From NCBI GenBank assembly GCA_028023455.1, contig JAQFVV010012402.1, positions 16,866,935-16,930,934 on the forward strand: 64,000 nucleotides of DNA, in the 5' to 3' direction. Numbering within the stretch: position 1 is the first letter of the stretch; each line of letters opens with the position of its first letter. This document shows, in pieces, positions 23,463-38,900 of the stretch. The stretch is from Epiperipatus broadwayi. Lineage: Eukaryota > Onychophora > Udeonychophora > Euonychophora > Peripatidae. Both the position numbers and the translations under genes were made by a program. Below the pieces are notes generated by a model. It did no database searches and was not told where the DNA came from. It was given only the letters and a program-made list of their open reading frames with translations.

Positions 23463-23974
23463 TTCAAACTATATGTCTGCCATTACGTCTTTATTTATTC
23501 GATACCCATTCAATATAATATTTCCTCGATTCTGTAAAATATAAATGTTTAATATTGGTGTTATTATTGGCTAACTCGAAAATAAATTCTTGAATCTCTT
23601 GCATATCCCTGACCATCGTGCCTAAAGAAGTATTTACTAATGTAGCATCAGATGCGTTGTTTCGTAGATTGTATTGTGGAACCGATAAACTATGTTCAAA
23701 CTCAGTACTACGGGTGGCTTCGCTACCTAGATGGTGCTGCAGTTCTGTGTGGTCGAATTCTGCACTATGTTAACGAATCACACTTTTCTGACCATTACAA
23801 TATATATATATCAGTAGCATTTAATCATCTCATAAAATTTACAAACCAGATTTATTTCAAAGGGTTTGTTCAGAAATTTTATGAGGTAAGAAACAGACTT
23901 TATTTTTAATATATGTAGAGCAATATTACTATTCAAATTGCATTATTAATTTATAAAAATTGTATTTTATATAG
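23463..23974 (+). other. Presumed intron 5' of the giant exon
   Basis: Contains a less AT-rich patch with an 86-codon frame at 23,652-23,909 and a GTAAG donor-like site at 23,886. That frame would leave in phase 0, which does not fit the phase-1 acceptor at 23,974. No upstream exon is therefore called. Confidence 0.45.
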
Positions 23975-23976
23975 AA
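23965..23976 (+). other. Predicted 3' splice site (acceptor) of the giant exon
   Basis: The sequence TTTTATATAG|AA places the exon start at 23,975. It is the only AG in a T-rich context between the in-frame TAA at 23,947-23,949 and the continuously open frame. Two bases complete the first codon, which makes the upstream intron phase 1. A GTAAG donor-like site at 23,886 lies only 88 bp upstream. Its reading frame would need a stop codon to supply phase 1, so it does not pair sensibly with this acceptor. Confidence 0.6.
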
Positions 23977-26900
23977 ATTGAAAAACATACTGAAGAAAAA
24001 ATTGATAACACAAAGAATGAAGATAAATCTTCACATGGAGCATACTTTTATGGTAAAAATCAAGATACAAAAAATGCAGACAGCTATACACAAAAACTGG
24101 CAAAAGACAATAAATACTTATCTGATGATATTCAAAATGAAAAGTCAATATTGGGAACTAATTATTCTGTGGATTATTTAATCAAAGTTGCAAGACATTC
24201 TAATGACAATGAGTCAATAAGCAGTGAAAAAGAAAATGACTCTGCAGAAGAATCAAATTATGATGAACATAACACATTCAACAAGTTTTTCTCATCAACT
24301 AATAAAAATACCAGAGAAGGAGAATTGTTTCTATCAGTAAGTAATTTAGATACCATGCCTGCTACAGTACTGACTTCATCCAAAATAAGTTCTGACACTG
24401 CTATAGCAATGAAATCAACTGATGCAAGATTGGAATCTACTGCTATAGCAATGAAATCAACTGATGCAAGATTGGAATCTACTGCTATAGTAATGAAATC
24501 AACTGATGCAGGATTGGACAAAACTCAGACTAAAGTAAACACTTTTCCACATTTTACAACCCAAAACATTTTTAGTAGCATTCTAGCACAAAATTCAGCT
24601 AAAGAACCCAACCAATCAACATCAATAACCGAACCTGATCTTATTTTCTATTTTACAGATAGTTCAAATAGTGAAACCACATCCCTTCCATTGACATCAA
24701 TGCTAGACTCTAAAATAAGTAACTCAGATTCATTTATTCATTTGACTACGACACAATTTCCTTCAACACAAAACTCAGGTGCACAAACAGAAATTAATAA
24801 GATGTTGACCCAATCACGATTAGAAAGTTCTGTGAAAAGAGACACTCAAGTTCCATCTGAAATTCATTCTACAACACCATTTCAATATTCAACAGCAACA
24901 GGTAAAAAATTATTACAATCCTCAATAAGTTCTGATGATCATTCAACATCATTTACCAAAAAGATGCAACTCACATCAGATTCATTAATCCCGAGTGAAA
25001 CAAATTCATTGCCAATTTCTAAAATATCAACTGAGTCAACTACAAATAAAGAGTCATATTCCTTAATAAGTGAATCACATAATACACCTGTAACAATTCC
25101 TGCATCTAATACAATTTCTACTAAAAATTCTAGTGTGAGACAAACTTTACTGACATCAACAGCTTTACAAACAGAATCTTCACATACTCCCTCTGGTACA
25201 TTTACATTCAGTAAAACTGATATATCTTCATATGTTTCAGATATATCAGAAGAAAATATCAGATCAATGTCACAGTCATCAACATCATTCTCTGAAGCTA
25301 ATAATCCAAGCACATATGAGTATGTGGCTTCAGCAGCAATTACAAATGAACAAAATGAAACTGGTGATCATTCAACAGAAACAAATACTTATCATAGTGA
25401 TTCACAATATTCAACAATATTAGAAAGTTCTTCAGTAATAGAAAGTCTAAATCCAAGTGAAATATTTTCTACACTATCAATATCTTCTTTAACTACTACA
25501 GCCAGTACAGAATTATTGAAATCCTCACTAAGCTCTGAACATGAATCAACACCTTTTAGCGAAGACAGTCTGCATACATCAGACTCAGTAATGTCAAGTG
25601 AACCCATGTCAGCTCCCATGTCAAGTAGCGAATCAATTTTGACTCAACAAAGTACAGTAAAGACATCAATCTTACCTCACAAACCTATAACTATATCAAG
25701 GAACTCTTCTGATATGCCAATTTCATTACTTACTTCAACATCATTAAGTGAAGAATCTTCATCAGAAACTTCCATCACATCCTCAATTATGGAAGATAAA
25801 CAACGTTCAACAGAGACAGGTACACATACTTATTCAAAAACATCGGAAAGTTCTGATTCAAAAACATCAGTTGTCTTAACCACAGATAAAGAATTGTATT
25901 CTTTCATAAGTCAATCAGATAGTACAACTTTTACTGCACCTTCACCTAGTAGAATAAGTTCTGATAAAATATCTTCTGCTACAACTGAATCAACTTCATC
26001 AGTGCCAGTTGTAGCCACTACTGAGAGTAGAGAGAGTAATGCATACATAGAAGTTGTTTCTGGACATTCAACAGATGCATCTGCAACTGAAACTATTCCT
26101 GCAATTGTAACACAGGAGCCCCCTGTTACATTTACATCTAGAAAAACTGATTTATTCAAAACAACGGAAAGTGAACTTTCATCATTTGCTTCAAATATCT
26201 CTGAAAAAACTATAGGTTCAATGTCATCTTTATCAACATCAGACTCTGAAATGATTAATCAAAGCACATTTGAGAATGTGTCTTCAAAAGAAACTGCCAC
26301 TGAACAAAGTGAAACTGGTGAGCATTCCACAGAAACAAATACTTATCATAGTGATTCACTATATCCAACAATCTTAGAAAGTTCTACCGCAACAGAAAAT
26401 CTAAATGCAAGTGAAGTATTTTCGACACCACCAATATCTTCAATAACTCCTATGGCCAGCACAGAATTACTAAAATCCTCGGTAAGCTTTAAAAATGAAT
26501 ATTCACCTTTTACTCAGAAGATTCTGCTCACATCAGACTCAGTAATGTCAAGTGAAACCATTTCACCTCCAATTTCTATTAGCGAATCAATTTTTACTCA
26601 ACAAAGTACTGTAAAGACATCAATCTTAACTCACAAACCTATAACTATATCAAAGAGCACTTCTGACATGCCAACATCTTCATTTACTTCAATATCTTCA
26701 CATAAAGAATCTTCATCCGAACCTTCCTTCACATCCTCCATTACTGAAGATAAATTGCATTCAACAGAGACAGATACACTTCCTTATTCAATAACAACTG
26801 AAATTGCAGATTCAAAAATATCAACTTTCTTAACCACAGATAGAGAATTGTATCCTTCCTTAAGTCAATCCGACAGTACATCTTTTACTGTTCCTTCATC

Positions 26901-29900
26901 TAGCAGAATAAGTTCTGATAAAATATTTACTACTACGATTGAATCATCTTCATCCTTGCCAGTTGTGGACACTACTGAGAATAGAGTTAGCAATATTTAT
27001 ACGGACGTGGTTTCTCTGCATTTGACAAATGCAACAGTAACTGAAAGCATTCTTGGAAGTACAACTCATGAGTCTTCTCCTACTTTTATATCTAGTAAAA
27101 CGGATTCATTCAAAACAACTGAAAGTGGACTTTCTTCATATGTTTCAGATATCTCTGAAAAAACTAAAGATTCAATGTCACCTTTATCCACACCATTCTC
27201 TGAAATGATTAATCCAAGCACGTTTGAGTATGTGTCAGCAATTGCAACTGAACAAAGAGAAACGGGTGAGCATTCCACAGAAACAAATATTTATCATAGT
27301 GATTCTCTATATTCAATCTTAGAAACTTCTTCCATAACAAAAAGTCTAAATGCAAGTGAAATATTTTCTACAATACCAGTATCTTCTTTACCTAGTATGG
27401 CTAGTACAGAATTATTAAAATCGTCATTAAGCTCAAAACATGAATCAACACCTGTTCCAGAGGAGATTTTGCTCACATCAGACTCAGGAATGTCAACTGA
27501 AAACATTTCCCCTCCAATTTCTAGTCGCGAACCAATTTCTACTCAACAAAAGACTGTAAAGACTTCAATCTTAACCGACATACCTATAACTATATCAAAG
27601 ACCTCTTCTGATGTGCCAACTTCTTCACTTACTTCAATTCCTTCACATAAAGAATCTTCATCCGAACCTACCTTAACATCCTCCATTTTTGAAGAGAAAT
27701 TGCATTCAACAGAGACAGATATACTTCCTGATTCACTAACCTCTCAAATTTCTGATTCAAAAATATCAACTTTCTTAACTACTGATAGAGAATTGTATTC
27801 TTCAATAAGTAAATCAGACAGTACATCTGTTACTGGTTCTTCATCTAGTAGAATAAGTTCGGATAAAATATCTACTGCTACTACTGAATCTTCATCACTG
27901 CCAGTGGCAGCCAGTAGTGAGGGTGGAGTAACCAACACTTACACAGATGTTTCTCCGCATTCCACAGTTGCATCTGTAAGTAAAACAATTCCTGCAATTC
28001 TAACACAAGAGCCCTCGACAACATTTAAATCTAGTAAAACTGAGTTATTAAAAACAACTGAAAGTGTCCCTTCTTCATATGTTTCAGATATATCTGAAAA
28101 AACTATAGTTTCAATGTCACCTTTATCCACACCATTCTCTGAAATGACTAATCCAAGCACATTTAAGTATGTGTCTTCAACAGCAATTGCAACTGAACAA
28201 AGAGAAACTGGTGAGCATTCCCCAGAAACAAATACTTATCATAGCGATTCCCTATATTCAATTCTAGAAACTTCTTCCATAACAGAAAGTCTAAATGCAA
28301 GTGAAATATTTTCTACAATACCAGTATCTTCTTTAACTAGTATGGCTAGTACAGAATTATTAAAATCCTCATTAAGCTCGAAACATGAATCAACACCTGT
28401 TCCAGAGATTTTGCTCACATCAGACTCAGGAATGTCAACTGAAACCATTTCCCCTCCAATTTCTAGTCGCGAACCAATTTCTACTCAACAAAGGACTGTA
28501 AAGACATCAATCTTAACCGACATACCTATAACTATATCAAAGACCTCTTCTGATGTGCCAACTTCTTCACTTACTTCAATTCCTTCACATAAAGAATCTT
28601 CATCCCAACCTACCTTAACATCCTCCATTTTTGAAGAAAAATTGCATTCAACAGAGACAGATATACTTCCTGATTCACTAACCTCTCAAATTTCTGATTC
28701 AAAAATATCAACTTTCTTAACTACTGATAGAGAATTGTATTCTTCCATAAGTAAATCAGACAGTACATCTTTTACTGGTTCTTCATCTAGTAGAATAAGT
28801 TCGGATAAAATATCTACTGCTACTACTGAATCTTCATCACTGCCAGTGGCGGCCAGTAGTGAGGGTGGAGTAACCAACACTTACACAGATGTTTCTCCGC
28901 ATTCCACAGTTGCATCTGTAAGTGAAACAATTCCTGCAATTCTAACACAAGAGCCCTCGACAACATTTAAATCTAGTAAAACTGAGTTATTAAAAACAAC
29001 TGAAAGTGGCCCTTCTTCATATGTTTCAGATATATCTGAAAAAACTATAGTTTCGATGTCACCTTTATCCACACCATTCTCTGAAATGACTAATCCAAGC
29101 ACATTTAAGTATGTGTCTTCAACAGCAATTGCAACTGAACAAAGAGAAACTGGTGAGCATTCCACAGAAACAAATACTTATCATAGCGATTCCCTATATT
29201 CAATTCTAGAAACTTCTTCCATAACAGAAAGTCTAAATGCAAGTGAAATATTTTCTACAATACCAGTATCTTCTTTAACTAGTATGGCTAGTACAGAATT
29301 ATTAAAATCCTCATTAAGCTCGAAACATGAATCAACACCTGTTCCAGAGGAGATTTTGCTCACATCAGACTCAGGAATGTCAACTGAAACCATTTCCCCT
29401 CCAATTTCTAGTCGCGAACCAATTTCTACTCAACAAAGGACTGTAAAGACATCAATCTTAACCGACATACCTATAACTATATCAAAGACCTCTTCTGATG
29501 TGCCAACTTCTTCACTTACTTCAATTCCTTCACATAAAGAATCTTCATCCCAACCTACCTTAACATCCTCCATTTTTGAAGAAAAATTGCATTCAACAGA
29601 GACAGATATACTTCCTGATTCACTAACCTCTCAAATTTCTGATTCAAAAATATCAACTTTCTTAACTACTGATAGAGAATTGTATTCTTCCATAAGTAAA
29701 TCAGACAGTACATCTTTTACTGGTTCTTCATCTAGTAGAATAAGTTCGGATAAAATATCTACTGCTACTACTGAATCTTCATCACTGCCAGTGGCGGCCA
29801 GTAGTGAGGGTGGAGTAACCAACACTTACACAGATGTTTCTCCGCATTCCACAGTTGCATCTGTAAGTGAAACAATTCCTGCAATTCTAACACAAGAGCC

Positions 29901-32900
29901 CTCGACAACATTTAAATCTAGTAAAACTGAGTTATTAAAAACAACTGAAAGTGGCCCTTCTTCATATGTTTCAGATATATCTGAAAAAACTATAGTTTCG
30001 ATGTCACCTTTATCCACACCATTCTCTGAAATGACTAATCCAAGCACATTTAAGTATGTGTCTTCAACAGCAATTGCAACTGAACAAAGAGAAACTGGTG
30101 AGCATTCCACAGAAACAAATACTTATCATAGCGATTCCCTATATTCAATTCTTAGAAACTTCTTCCATAACAGAAAGTCTAAATGCAAGTGAAATATTTT
30201 CTACAATACCAGTATCTTCTTTAACTAGTATGGCTAGTACAGAATTATTAAAATCCTCATTAAGCTCGAAACATGAATCAACACCTGTTCCAGAGGAGAT
30301 TTTGCTCACATCAGACTCAGGAATGTCAACTGAAACCATTTCCCCTCCAATTTCTAGTCGCGAACCAATTTCTACTCAACAAAGGACTGTAAAGACATCA
30401 ATCTTAACCGACATACCTATAACTATATCAAAGACCTCTTCTGATGTTCCAACTTCTTCACTTACTTCAATTCCTTCACATAAAGAATCTTCATCCCAAC
30501 CTACCTTAACATCCTCCATTTTTGAAGAAAAATTGCATTCAACAGAGACAGATATACTTCCTGATTCACTAACCTCTCAAATTTCTGATTCAAAAATATC
30601 AACTTTCTTAACTACTGATAGAGAATTGTATTCTTCCATAAGTAAATCAGACAGTACATCTTTTACTGGTTCTTCATCTAGTAGAATAAGTTCGGATAAA
30701 ATATCTACTGCTACTACTGAATCTTCATCACTGCCAGTGGTGGCCAGTAGTGAGGGTGGAGTAACCAACACTTACACAGATGTTTCTCCACATTCCACAG
30801 TTGCATCTGTAAGTGAAACAATTCCTGCAATTCTAACACAAGAGCCCTCGACAACATTTAAATCTAGTAAAACTGAGTTATTAAAACCAACTGAAAGTGG
30901 CCCTTCTTCATATGTTTCAGATATATCTGAAAAAACTATAGTTTCGATGTCACCTATATCCACATCATTCTCTGAAATGACTAATCCAAGCACATTTAAG
31001 TATGTGTCTTCAACAGCAATTGCAACTGAACAAAGAGAAACTGGTGAGCATTCCACAGAAACAAATACTTATCATAGCGATTCCCTATATTCAATCTTAG
31101 AAACATCTTCCATAACAGAAAGTCTAAATGCAAGTGAAATATTTTCTACAATACCAGTATCTTCTTTCACTAGTATGGCTAGTACAGAATTATTAAAATC
31201 CTCATTAAGCTCGAAACATGAATCAACACCTGTTCCAGAGGAGATTTTGCTCACATCAGACTCAGGAATGTCAACTGAAACCATTTCCCCTCCAATTTCT
31301 AGTCGCGAACCAATTTCTACTCAACAAAGGACTGTAAAGACATCAATCTTAACCGACATACCTATAACTATATCAAAGACCTCTTCTGATGTGCCAACTT
31401 CTTCACTTACTTCAATTCCTTCACATAAAGAATCTTCATCCCAACCTACCTTAACATCCTCCATTTTTGAAGAAAAATTGCATTCAACAGAGACAGATAT
31501 ACTTCCTGATTCACTAACCTCTCAAATTTCTGATTCAAAAATATCAACTTTCTTAACTACTGATAGAGAATTGTATTCTTCCATAAGTAAATCAGACAGT
31601 ACATCTTTTACTGGTTCTTCATCTAGTAGAATAAGTTCGGATAAAATATCTACTGCTACTACTGAATCTTCATCACTGCCAGTGGCGGCCAGTAGTGAGG
31701 GTGGAGTAACCAACACTTACACAGATGTTTCTCCGCATTCCACAGTTGCATCTGTAAGTGAAACAATTCCTGCAATTCTAACACAAGAGCCCTCGACAAC
31801 ATTTAAATCTAGTAAAACTGAGTTATTAAAAACAACTGAAAGTGGCCCTTCTTCATATGTTTCAGATATATCTGAAAAAACTATAGTTTCGATGTCACCT
31901 ATATCCACATCATTCTCTGAAATGACTAATCCAAGCACATTTAAGTATGTGTCTTCAACAGCAATTGCAACTGAACAAAGAGAAACTGGTGAGCATTCCA
32001 CAGAAACAAATACTTATCATAGCGATTCCCTATATTCAATCTTAGAAACATCTTCCATAACAGAAAGTCTAAATGCAAGTGAAATATTTTCTACAATACC
32101 AGTATCTTCTTTCACTAGTATGGCTAGTACAGAATTATTAAAATCCTCATTAAGCTCGAAACATGAATCAACACCTGTTCCAGAGGAGATTTTGCTCACA
32201 TCAGACTCAGGAATGTCAACTGAAACCATTTCCCCTCCAATTTCTAGTCGTGAACCAACTTCTACTCAACAAAAGACTGTAAAGACATCAATCTTAACCG
32301 ACATACCTATAACTATATCAAAGACCTCTTCTGATGTGCCAACTTCTTCACTTACTTCAATTCCTTCACATAAAGAATCTTCATCCCAACCTACCTTAAC
32401 ATCCTCCATTTTTGAAGAAAAATTGCATTCAACAGAGACAGATATACTTCCTGATTCACTAACCTCTCAAATTTCTGATTCAAAAATATCAACTTTCTTA
32501 ACTACTGATAGAGAATTGTATTCTTCCATAAGTAAATCAGACAGTACATCTTTTACTGGTTCTTCATCTAGTAGAATAAGTTCGGATAAAATATCTACTG
32601 CTACTACTGAATCATCTTCATCACTGCCAGTGGCGGCCAGTAGTGAGGGTGGAGTAACCAACACTTACACAGATGTTTCTCCGCCACTCCACAGTTGCAT
32701 CTGTAAGTGAAACAATTCCTGCAATTCTAACACAAGAGCCCTCGACAACATTTAAATCTAGTAAAACTGAGTTATTAAAAACAACTGAAAGTGGCCCTTC
32801 TTCATATGTTTCAGATATATCTGAAAAAACTATAGTTTCGATGTCACCTTTATCCACACCATTCTCTGAAATGACTAATCCAAGCACATTTAAGTATGTG

Positions 32901-35900
32901 TCTTCAACAGCAATTGCAACTGAACAAAGAGAAACTGGTGAGCATTCCACAGAAACAAATACTTATCATAGCGATTCCCTATATTCAATTCTAGAAACTT
33001 CTTCCATAACAGAAAGTCTAAATGCAAGTGAAATATTTTCTACAATACCAGTATCTTCTTTAACTAGTATGGCTAGTACAGAATTATTAAAATCCTCATT
33101 AAGCTCGAAACATGAATCAACACCTGTTCCAGAGGAGATTTTGCTCACATCAGACTCAGGAATGTCAACTGAAACCATTTCCCCTCCAATTTCTAGTCGC
33201 GAACCAATTTCTACTCAACAAAGGACTGTAAAGACATCAATCTTAACCGACATACCTATAACTATATCAAAGACCTCTTCTGATGTGCCAACTTCTTCAC
33301 TTACTTCAATTCCTTCACATAAAGAATCTTCATCCCAACCTACCTTAACATCCTCCATTTTTGAAGAAAAATTGCATTCAACAGAGACAGATATACTTCC
33401 TGATTCACTAACCTCTCAAATTTCTGATTCAAAAATATCAACTTTCTTAACTACTGATAGAGAATTGTATTCTTCCATAAGTAAATCAGACAGTACATCT
33501 TTTACTGGTTCTTCATCTAGTAGAATAAGTTCGGATAAAATATCTACTGCTACTACTGAATCTTCATCACTGCCAGTGGCGGCCAGTAGTGAGGGTGGAG
33601 TAACCAACACTTACACAGATGTTTCTCCGCATTCCACAGTTGCATCTGTAAGTGAAACAATTCCTGCAATTCTAACACAAGAGCCCTCGACAACATTTAA
33701 ATCTAGTAAAACTGAGTTATTAAAAACAACTGAAAGTGGCCCTTCTTCATATGTTTCAGATATATCTGAAAAAACTATAGTTTCGATGTCACCTTTATCC
33801 ACACCATTCTCTGAAATGACTAATCCAAGCACATTTAAGTATGTGTCTTCAACAGCAATTGCAACTGAACAAAGAGAAACTGGTGAGCATTCCACAGAAA
33901 CAAATACTTATCATAGCGATTCCCTATATTCAATTCTAGAAACTTCTTCCATAACAGAAAGTCTAAATGCAAGTGAAATATTTTCTACAATACCAGTATC
34001 TTCTTTAACTAGTATGGCTAGTACAGAATTATTAAAATCCTCATTAAGCTCGAAACATGAATCAACACCTGTTCCAGAGGAGATTTTGCTCACATCAGAC
34101 TCAGGAATGTCAACTGAAACCATTTCCCCTCCAATTTCTAGTCGCGAACCAATTTCTACTCAACAAAGGACTGTAAAGACATCAATCTTAACCGACATAC
34201 CTATAACTATATCAAAGACCTCTTCTGATGTGCCAACTTCTTCACTTACTTCAATTCCTTCACATAAAGAATCTTCATCCCAACCTACCTTAACATCCTC
34301 CATTTTTGAAGAAAAATTGCATTCAACAGAGACAGATATACTTCCTGATTCACTAACCTCTCAAATTTCTGATTCAAAAATATCAACTTTCTTAACTACT
34401 GATAGAGAATTGTATTCTTCCATAAGTAAATCAGACAGTACATCTTTTACTGGTTCTTCATCTAGTAGAATAAGTTCGGATAAAATATCTACTGCTACTA
34501 CTGAATCATCTTCATCACTGCCAGTGGCGGCCAGTAGTGAGGGTGGAGTAACCAACACTTACACAGATGTTTCTCCGCCACTCACAGTTGCATCTGTAAG
34601 TGAAACAATTCCTGCAATTGTAACACAAGAGCCCTCTACAACATTTAAATCTAGTAAAACTGAGTTATTAAAAACAACTGAAAGTGGCCCTTCTTCATAT
34701 GTATCAGATATATCTGAAAAAACTATAGTTTCAATGTCACCTTTATCCACACCATTCTCTGAAATGACTAATCCAAGCACATTTAAGTATGTGTCTTTAA
34801 CAGCAATTGCAACTGAACAAAGAGAAACTGGTGAGCATTCCACAGAAACAAATACTTATCATAGCGATTCCCTATATTCAATTCTAGAAACTTCTTCCAT
34901 AACAGAAAGTCTAAATGCAAGTGAAATATTTTCTACAATACCAGTATCTTCTTTAACTAGTATGGCTAGTACAGAATTATTAAAATCCTCATTAAGCTCG
35001 AAACATGAATCAACACCTGTTCCAGAGGAGATTTTGCTCACATCAGACTCAGGAATGTCAACTGAAACCATTTCCCCTCCAATTTCTAGTCGCGAACCAA
35101 TTTCTACTCAACAAAGGACTGTAAAGACATCAATCTTAACCGACATACCTATAACTATATCAAAGACCTCTTCTGATGTGCCAACTTCTTCACTTACTTC
35201 AATTCCTTCACATAAAGAATCTTCATCCCAACCTACCTTAACATCCTCCATTTTTGAAGAAAAATTGCATTCAACAGAGACAGATATACTTCCTGATTCA
35301 CTAACCTCTCAAATTTCTGATTCAAAAATATCAACTTTCTTAACTACTGATAGAGAATTGTATTCTTCCATAAGTAAATCAGACAGTACATCTTTTACTG
35401 GTTCTTCATCTAGTAGAATAAGTTCGGATAAAATATCTACTGCTACTACTGAATCATCTTCATCACTGCCAGTGGCGGCCAGTAGTGAGGGTGGAGTAAC
35501 CAACACTTACACAGATGTTTCTCCGCATTCCACAGTTGCATCTGTAAGTGAAACAATTCCTGCAATTGTAACACAAGAGCCCTCTACAACATTTAAATCT
35601 AGTAAAACTGAGTTATTAAAAACAACTGAAAGTGGCCCTTCTTCATATGTATCAGATATATCTGAAAAAACTATAGTTTCAATGTCACCTTTATCCACAC
35701 CATTCTCTGAAATGACTAATCCAAGCACATTTAAGTATGTGTCTTTAACAGCAATTGCAACTGAACAAAGAGAAACTGGTGAGCATTCCACAGAAACAAA
35801 TACTTATCATAGCGATTCCCTATATTCAATTCTAGAAACTTCTTCCATAACAGAAAGTCTAAATGCAAGTGAAATATTTTCTACAATACCAGTATCTTCT

Positions 35901-38900
35901 TTAACTAGTATGGCTAGTACAGAATTATTAAAATCCTCATTAAGCTCGAAACATGAATCAACACCTGTTCCAGAGGAGATTTTGCTCACATCAGACTCAG
36001 GAATGTCAACTGAAACCATTTCCCCTCCAATTTCTAGTCGCGAACCAATTTCTACTCAACAAAGGACTGTAAAGACATCAATCTTAACCGACATACCTAT
36101 AACTATATCAAAGACCTCTTCTGATGTGCCAACTTCTTCACTTACTTCAATTCCTTCACATAAAGAATCTTCATCCCAACCTACCTTAACATCCTCCATT
36201 TTTGAAGAAAAATTGCATTCAACAGAGACAGATATACTTCCTGATTCACTAACCTCTCAAATTTCTGATTCAAAAATATCAACTTTCTTAACTACTGATA
36301 GAGAATTGTATTCTTCCATAAGTAAATCAGACAGTACATCTTTTACTGGTTCTTCATCTAGTAGAATAAGTTCGGATAAAATATCTACTGCTACTACTGA
36401 ATCTTCATCACTGCCAGTGGCGGCCAGTAGTGAGGGTGGAGTAACCAACACTTACACAGATGTTTCTCCGCATTCCACAGTTGCATCTGTAAGTGAAACA
36501 ATTCCTGCAATTCTAACACAAGAGCCCTCGACAACATTTAAATCTAGTAAAACTGAGTTATTAAAAACAACTGAAAGTGGCCCTTCTTCATATGTTTCAG
36601 ATATATTTGAAAAAACTATAGTTTCGATGTCACCTTTATCCACACCATTCTCTGAAATGACTAATCCAAGCACATTTAAGTATGTGTCTTCAACAGCAAT
36701 TGCAACTGAACAAAGAGAAACTGGTGAGCATTCCACAGAAACAAATACTTATCATAGCGATTCCCTATATTCAATTCTAGAAACTTCTTCCATAACAGAA
36801 AGTCTAAATGCAAGTGAAATATTTTCTACAATACCAGTATCTTCTTTAACTAGTATGGCTAGTACAGAATTATTAAAATCCTCATTAAGCTCGAAACATG
36901 AATCAACACCTGTTCCAGAGGCGATTTTGCTCACATCAGACTCAGGAATGTCAACTGAAACCATTTCCCCTCCAATTTCTAGTCGCGAACCAATTTCTAC
37001 TCAACAAAAAACTGTAAAGACATCAATCTTAACCGACATACCTATAACTATATCAAAGACCTCTTCTGATGTGCCAACTTCTTCACTTACTTCAATTCCT
37101 TCACATAAAGAATCTTCATCCCAACCTACCTTAACATCCTCCATTTTTGAAGAAAAATTGCATTCAACAGAGACAGATATACTTCCTGATTCACTAACCT
37201 CTGAAATTTCTGATTCAAAAATATCAACTTTCTTAACTACTGATAGAGAATTGTATTCTTCCATAAGTAAATCAGACAGTACATCTTTTACTGGTTCTTC
37301 ATCTAGTAGAATAAGTTCGGATAAAATATCTACTGCTACTACTGAATCATCTTCATCACTGCCAGTGGCGGCCAGTAGTGAGGGTGGAGTAACCAACACT
37401 TACACAGATGTTTCTCCGCATTCCACAGTTGCATCTGTAAGTGAAACAATTCCTGCAATTGTAACACAAGAGCCCTCTACAACATTTAAATCTAGTAAAA
37501 CTGAGTTATTAAAAACAACTGAAAGTGGCCCTTCTTCATATGTATCAGATATATCTGAAAAAACTATAGTTTCAATGTCACCTTTATCCACACCATTCTC
37601 TGAAATGACTAATCCAAGCACATTTAAGTATGTGTCTTTAACAGCAATTGCAACTGAACAAAGAGAAACTGGTGAGCATTCCACAGAAACAAATACTTAT
37701 CATAGCGATTCCCTATATTCAATTCTAGAAACTTCTTCCATAACAGAAAGTCTAAATGCAAGTGAAATATTTTCTACAATACCAGTATCTTCTTTAACTA
37801 GTATGGCTAGTACAGAATTATTAAAATCCTCATTAAGCTCGAAACATGAATCAACACTTGTTCCAGAGGAGATTTTGCTCACATCAGACTCAGGAATGTC
37901 AACTGAAACCATTTCCCCTCCAATTTCTAGTCGCGAACCAATTTCTACTCAACAAAGGACTGTAAAGACATCAATCTTAACCGACATACCTATAACTATA
38001 TCAAAGACCTCTTCTGATGTGCCAACTTCTTCACTTACTTCAATTCCTTCACATAAAGAATCTTCATCCCAACCTACCTTAACATCCTCCATTTATGAAG
38101 AGAAATTGCATTCAACAGAGATAGATATACTTCCTGATTCACTAACCTCTCAAATTTCTGATTCAAAAATATCAACTTTATTAACTACTGATAGAGAATT
38201 GTATTCTTCCATAAGTAAATCAGACAGTACATCTTTTACTGGTTCTTCATCTAGTAGAATAAGTTCGGATAAAATATCTACTGCTACTACTGAATCTTCA
38301 TCACTGCCAGTGGCGGCCAGTAGTGAGGGTGGAGTAACCAACACTTACACAGATGTTTCTCCGCATTCCACAGTTGCATCTGTAAGTGAAACAATTCCTG
38401 CAATTCTAACACAAGAGCCCTCGACAACATTTAAATCTAGTAAAACTGAGTTATTAAAAACAACTGAAAGTGGCCCTTCTTCATATGTTTCAGATATATC
38501 TGAAAAAACTATAGTTTCGATGTCACCTTTATCCACACCATTCTCTGAAATGACTAATCCAAGCACATTTAAGTATGTGTCTTCAACAGCAATTGCAACT
38601 GAACAAAGAGAAACTGGTGAGCATTCCACAGAAACAAATACTTATCATAGCGATTCCCTATATTCAATCCTAGAAACTTCTTCCATAACAGAAAGTCTAA
38701 ATGCAAGTGAAATATTTTCTACAATACCAGTATCTTCTTTAACTAGTATGGCTAGTACAGAATTATTAAAATCCTCATTAAGCTCGAAACATGAATCAAC
38801 ACCTGTTCCAGAGGAGATTTTGCTCACATCAGACTCAGGAATGTCAACTGAAACCATTTCCCCTCCAATTTCTAGTCGCGAACCAATTTCTACTCAACAA

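Noticed and set aside
23652-23909. 86-codon frame with a GTAAG donor as the exon preceding the giant exon
   Set aside because: It would exit in phase 0 into a phase-1 acceptor; the resulting frame stops at 24,181. The frame that would fit contains a stop at the junction, and the intron would be only 88 bp. No domain was recognised.
24151-24153. TTG at 24,151 as the start codon of the giant protein
   Set aside because: The same frame is open upstream to a good acceptor at 23,974 and there is no reason for a TTG start in an animal gene; the exon is internal.
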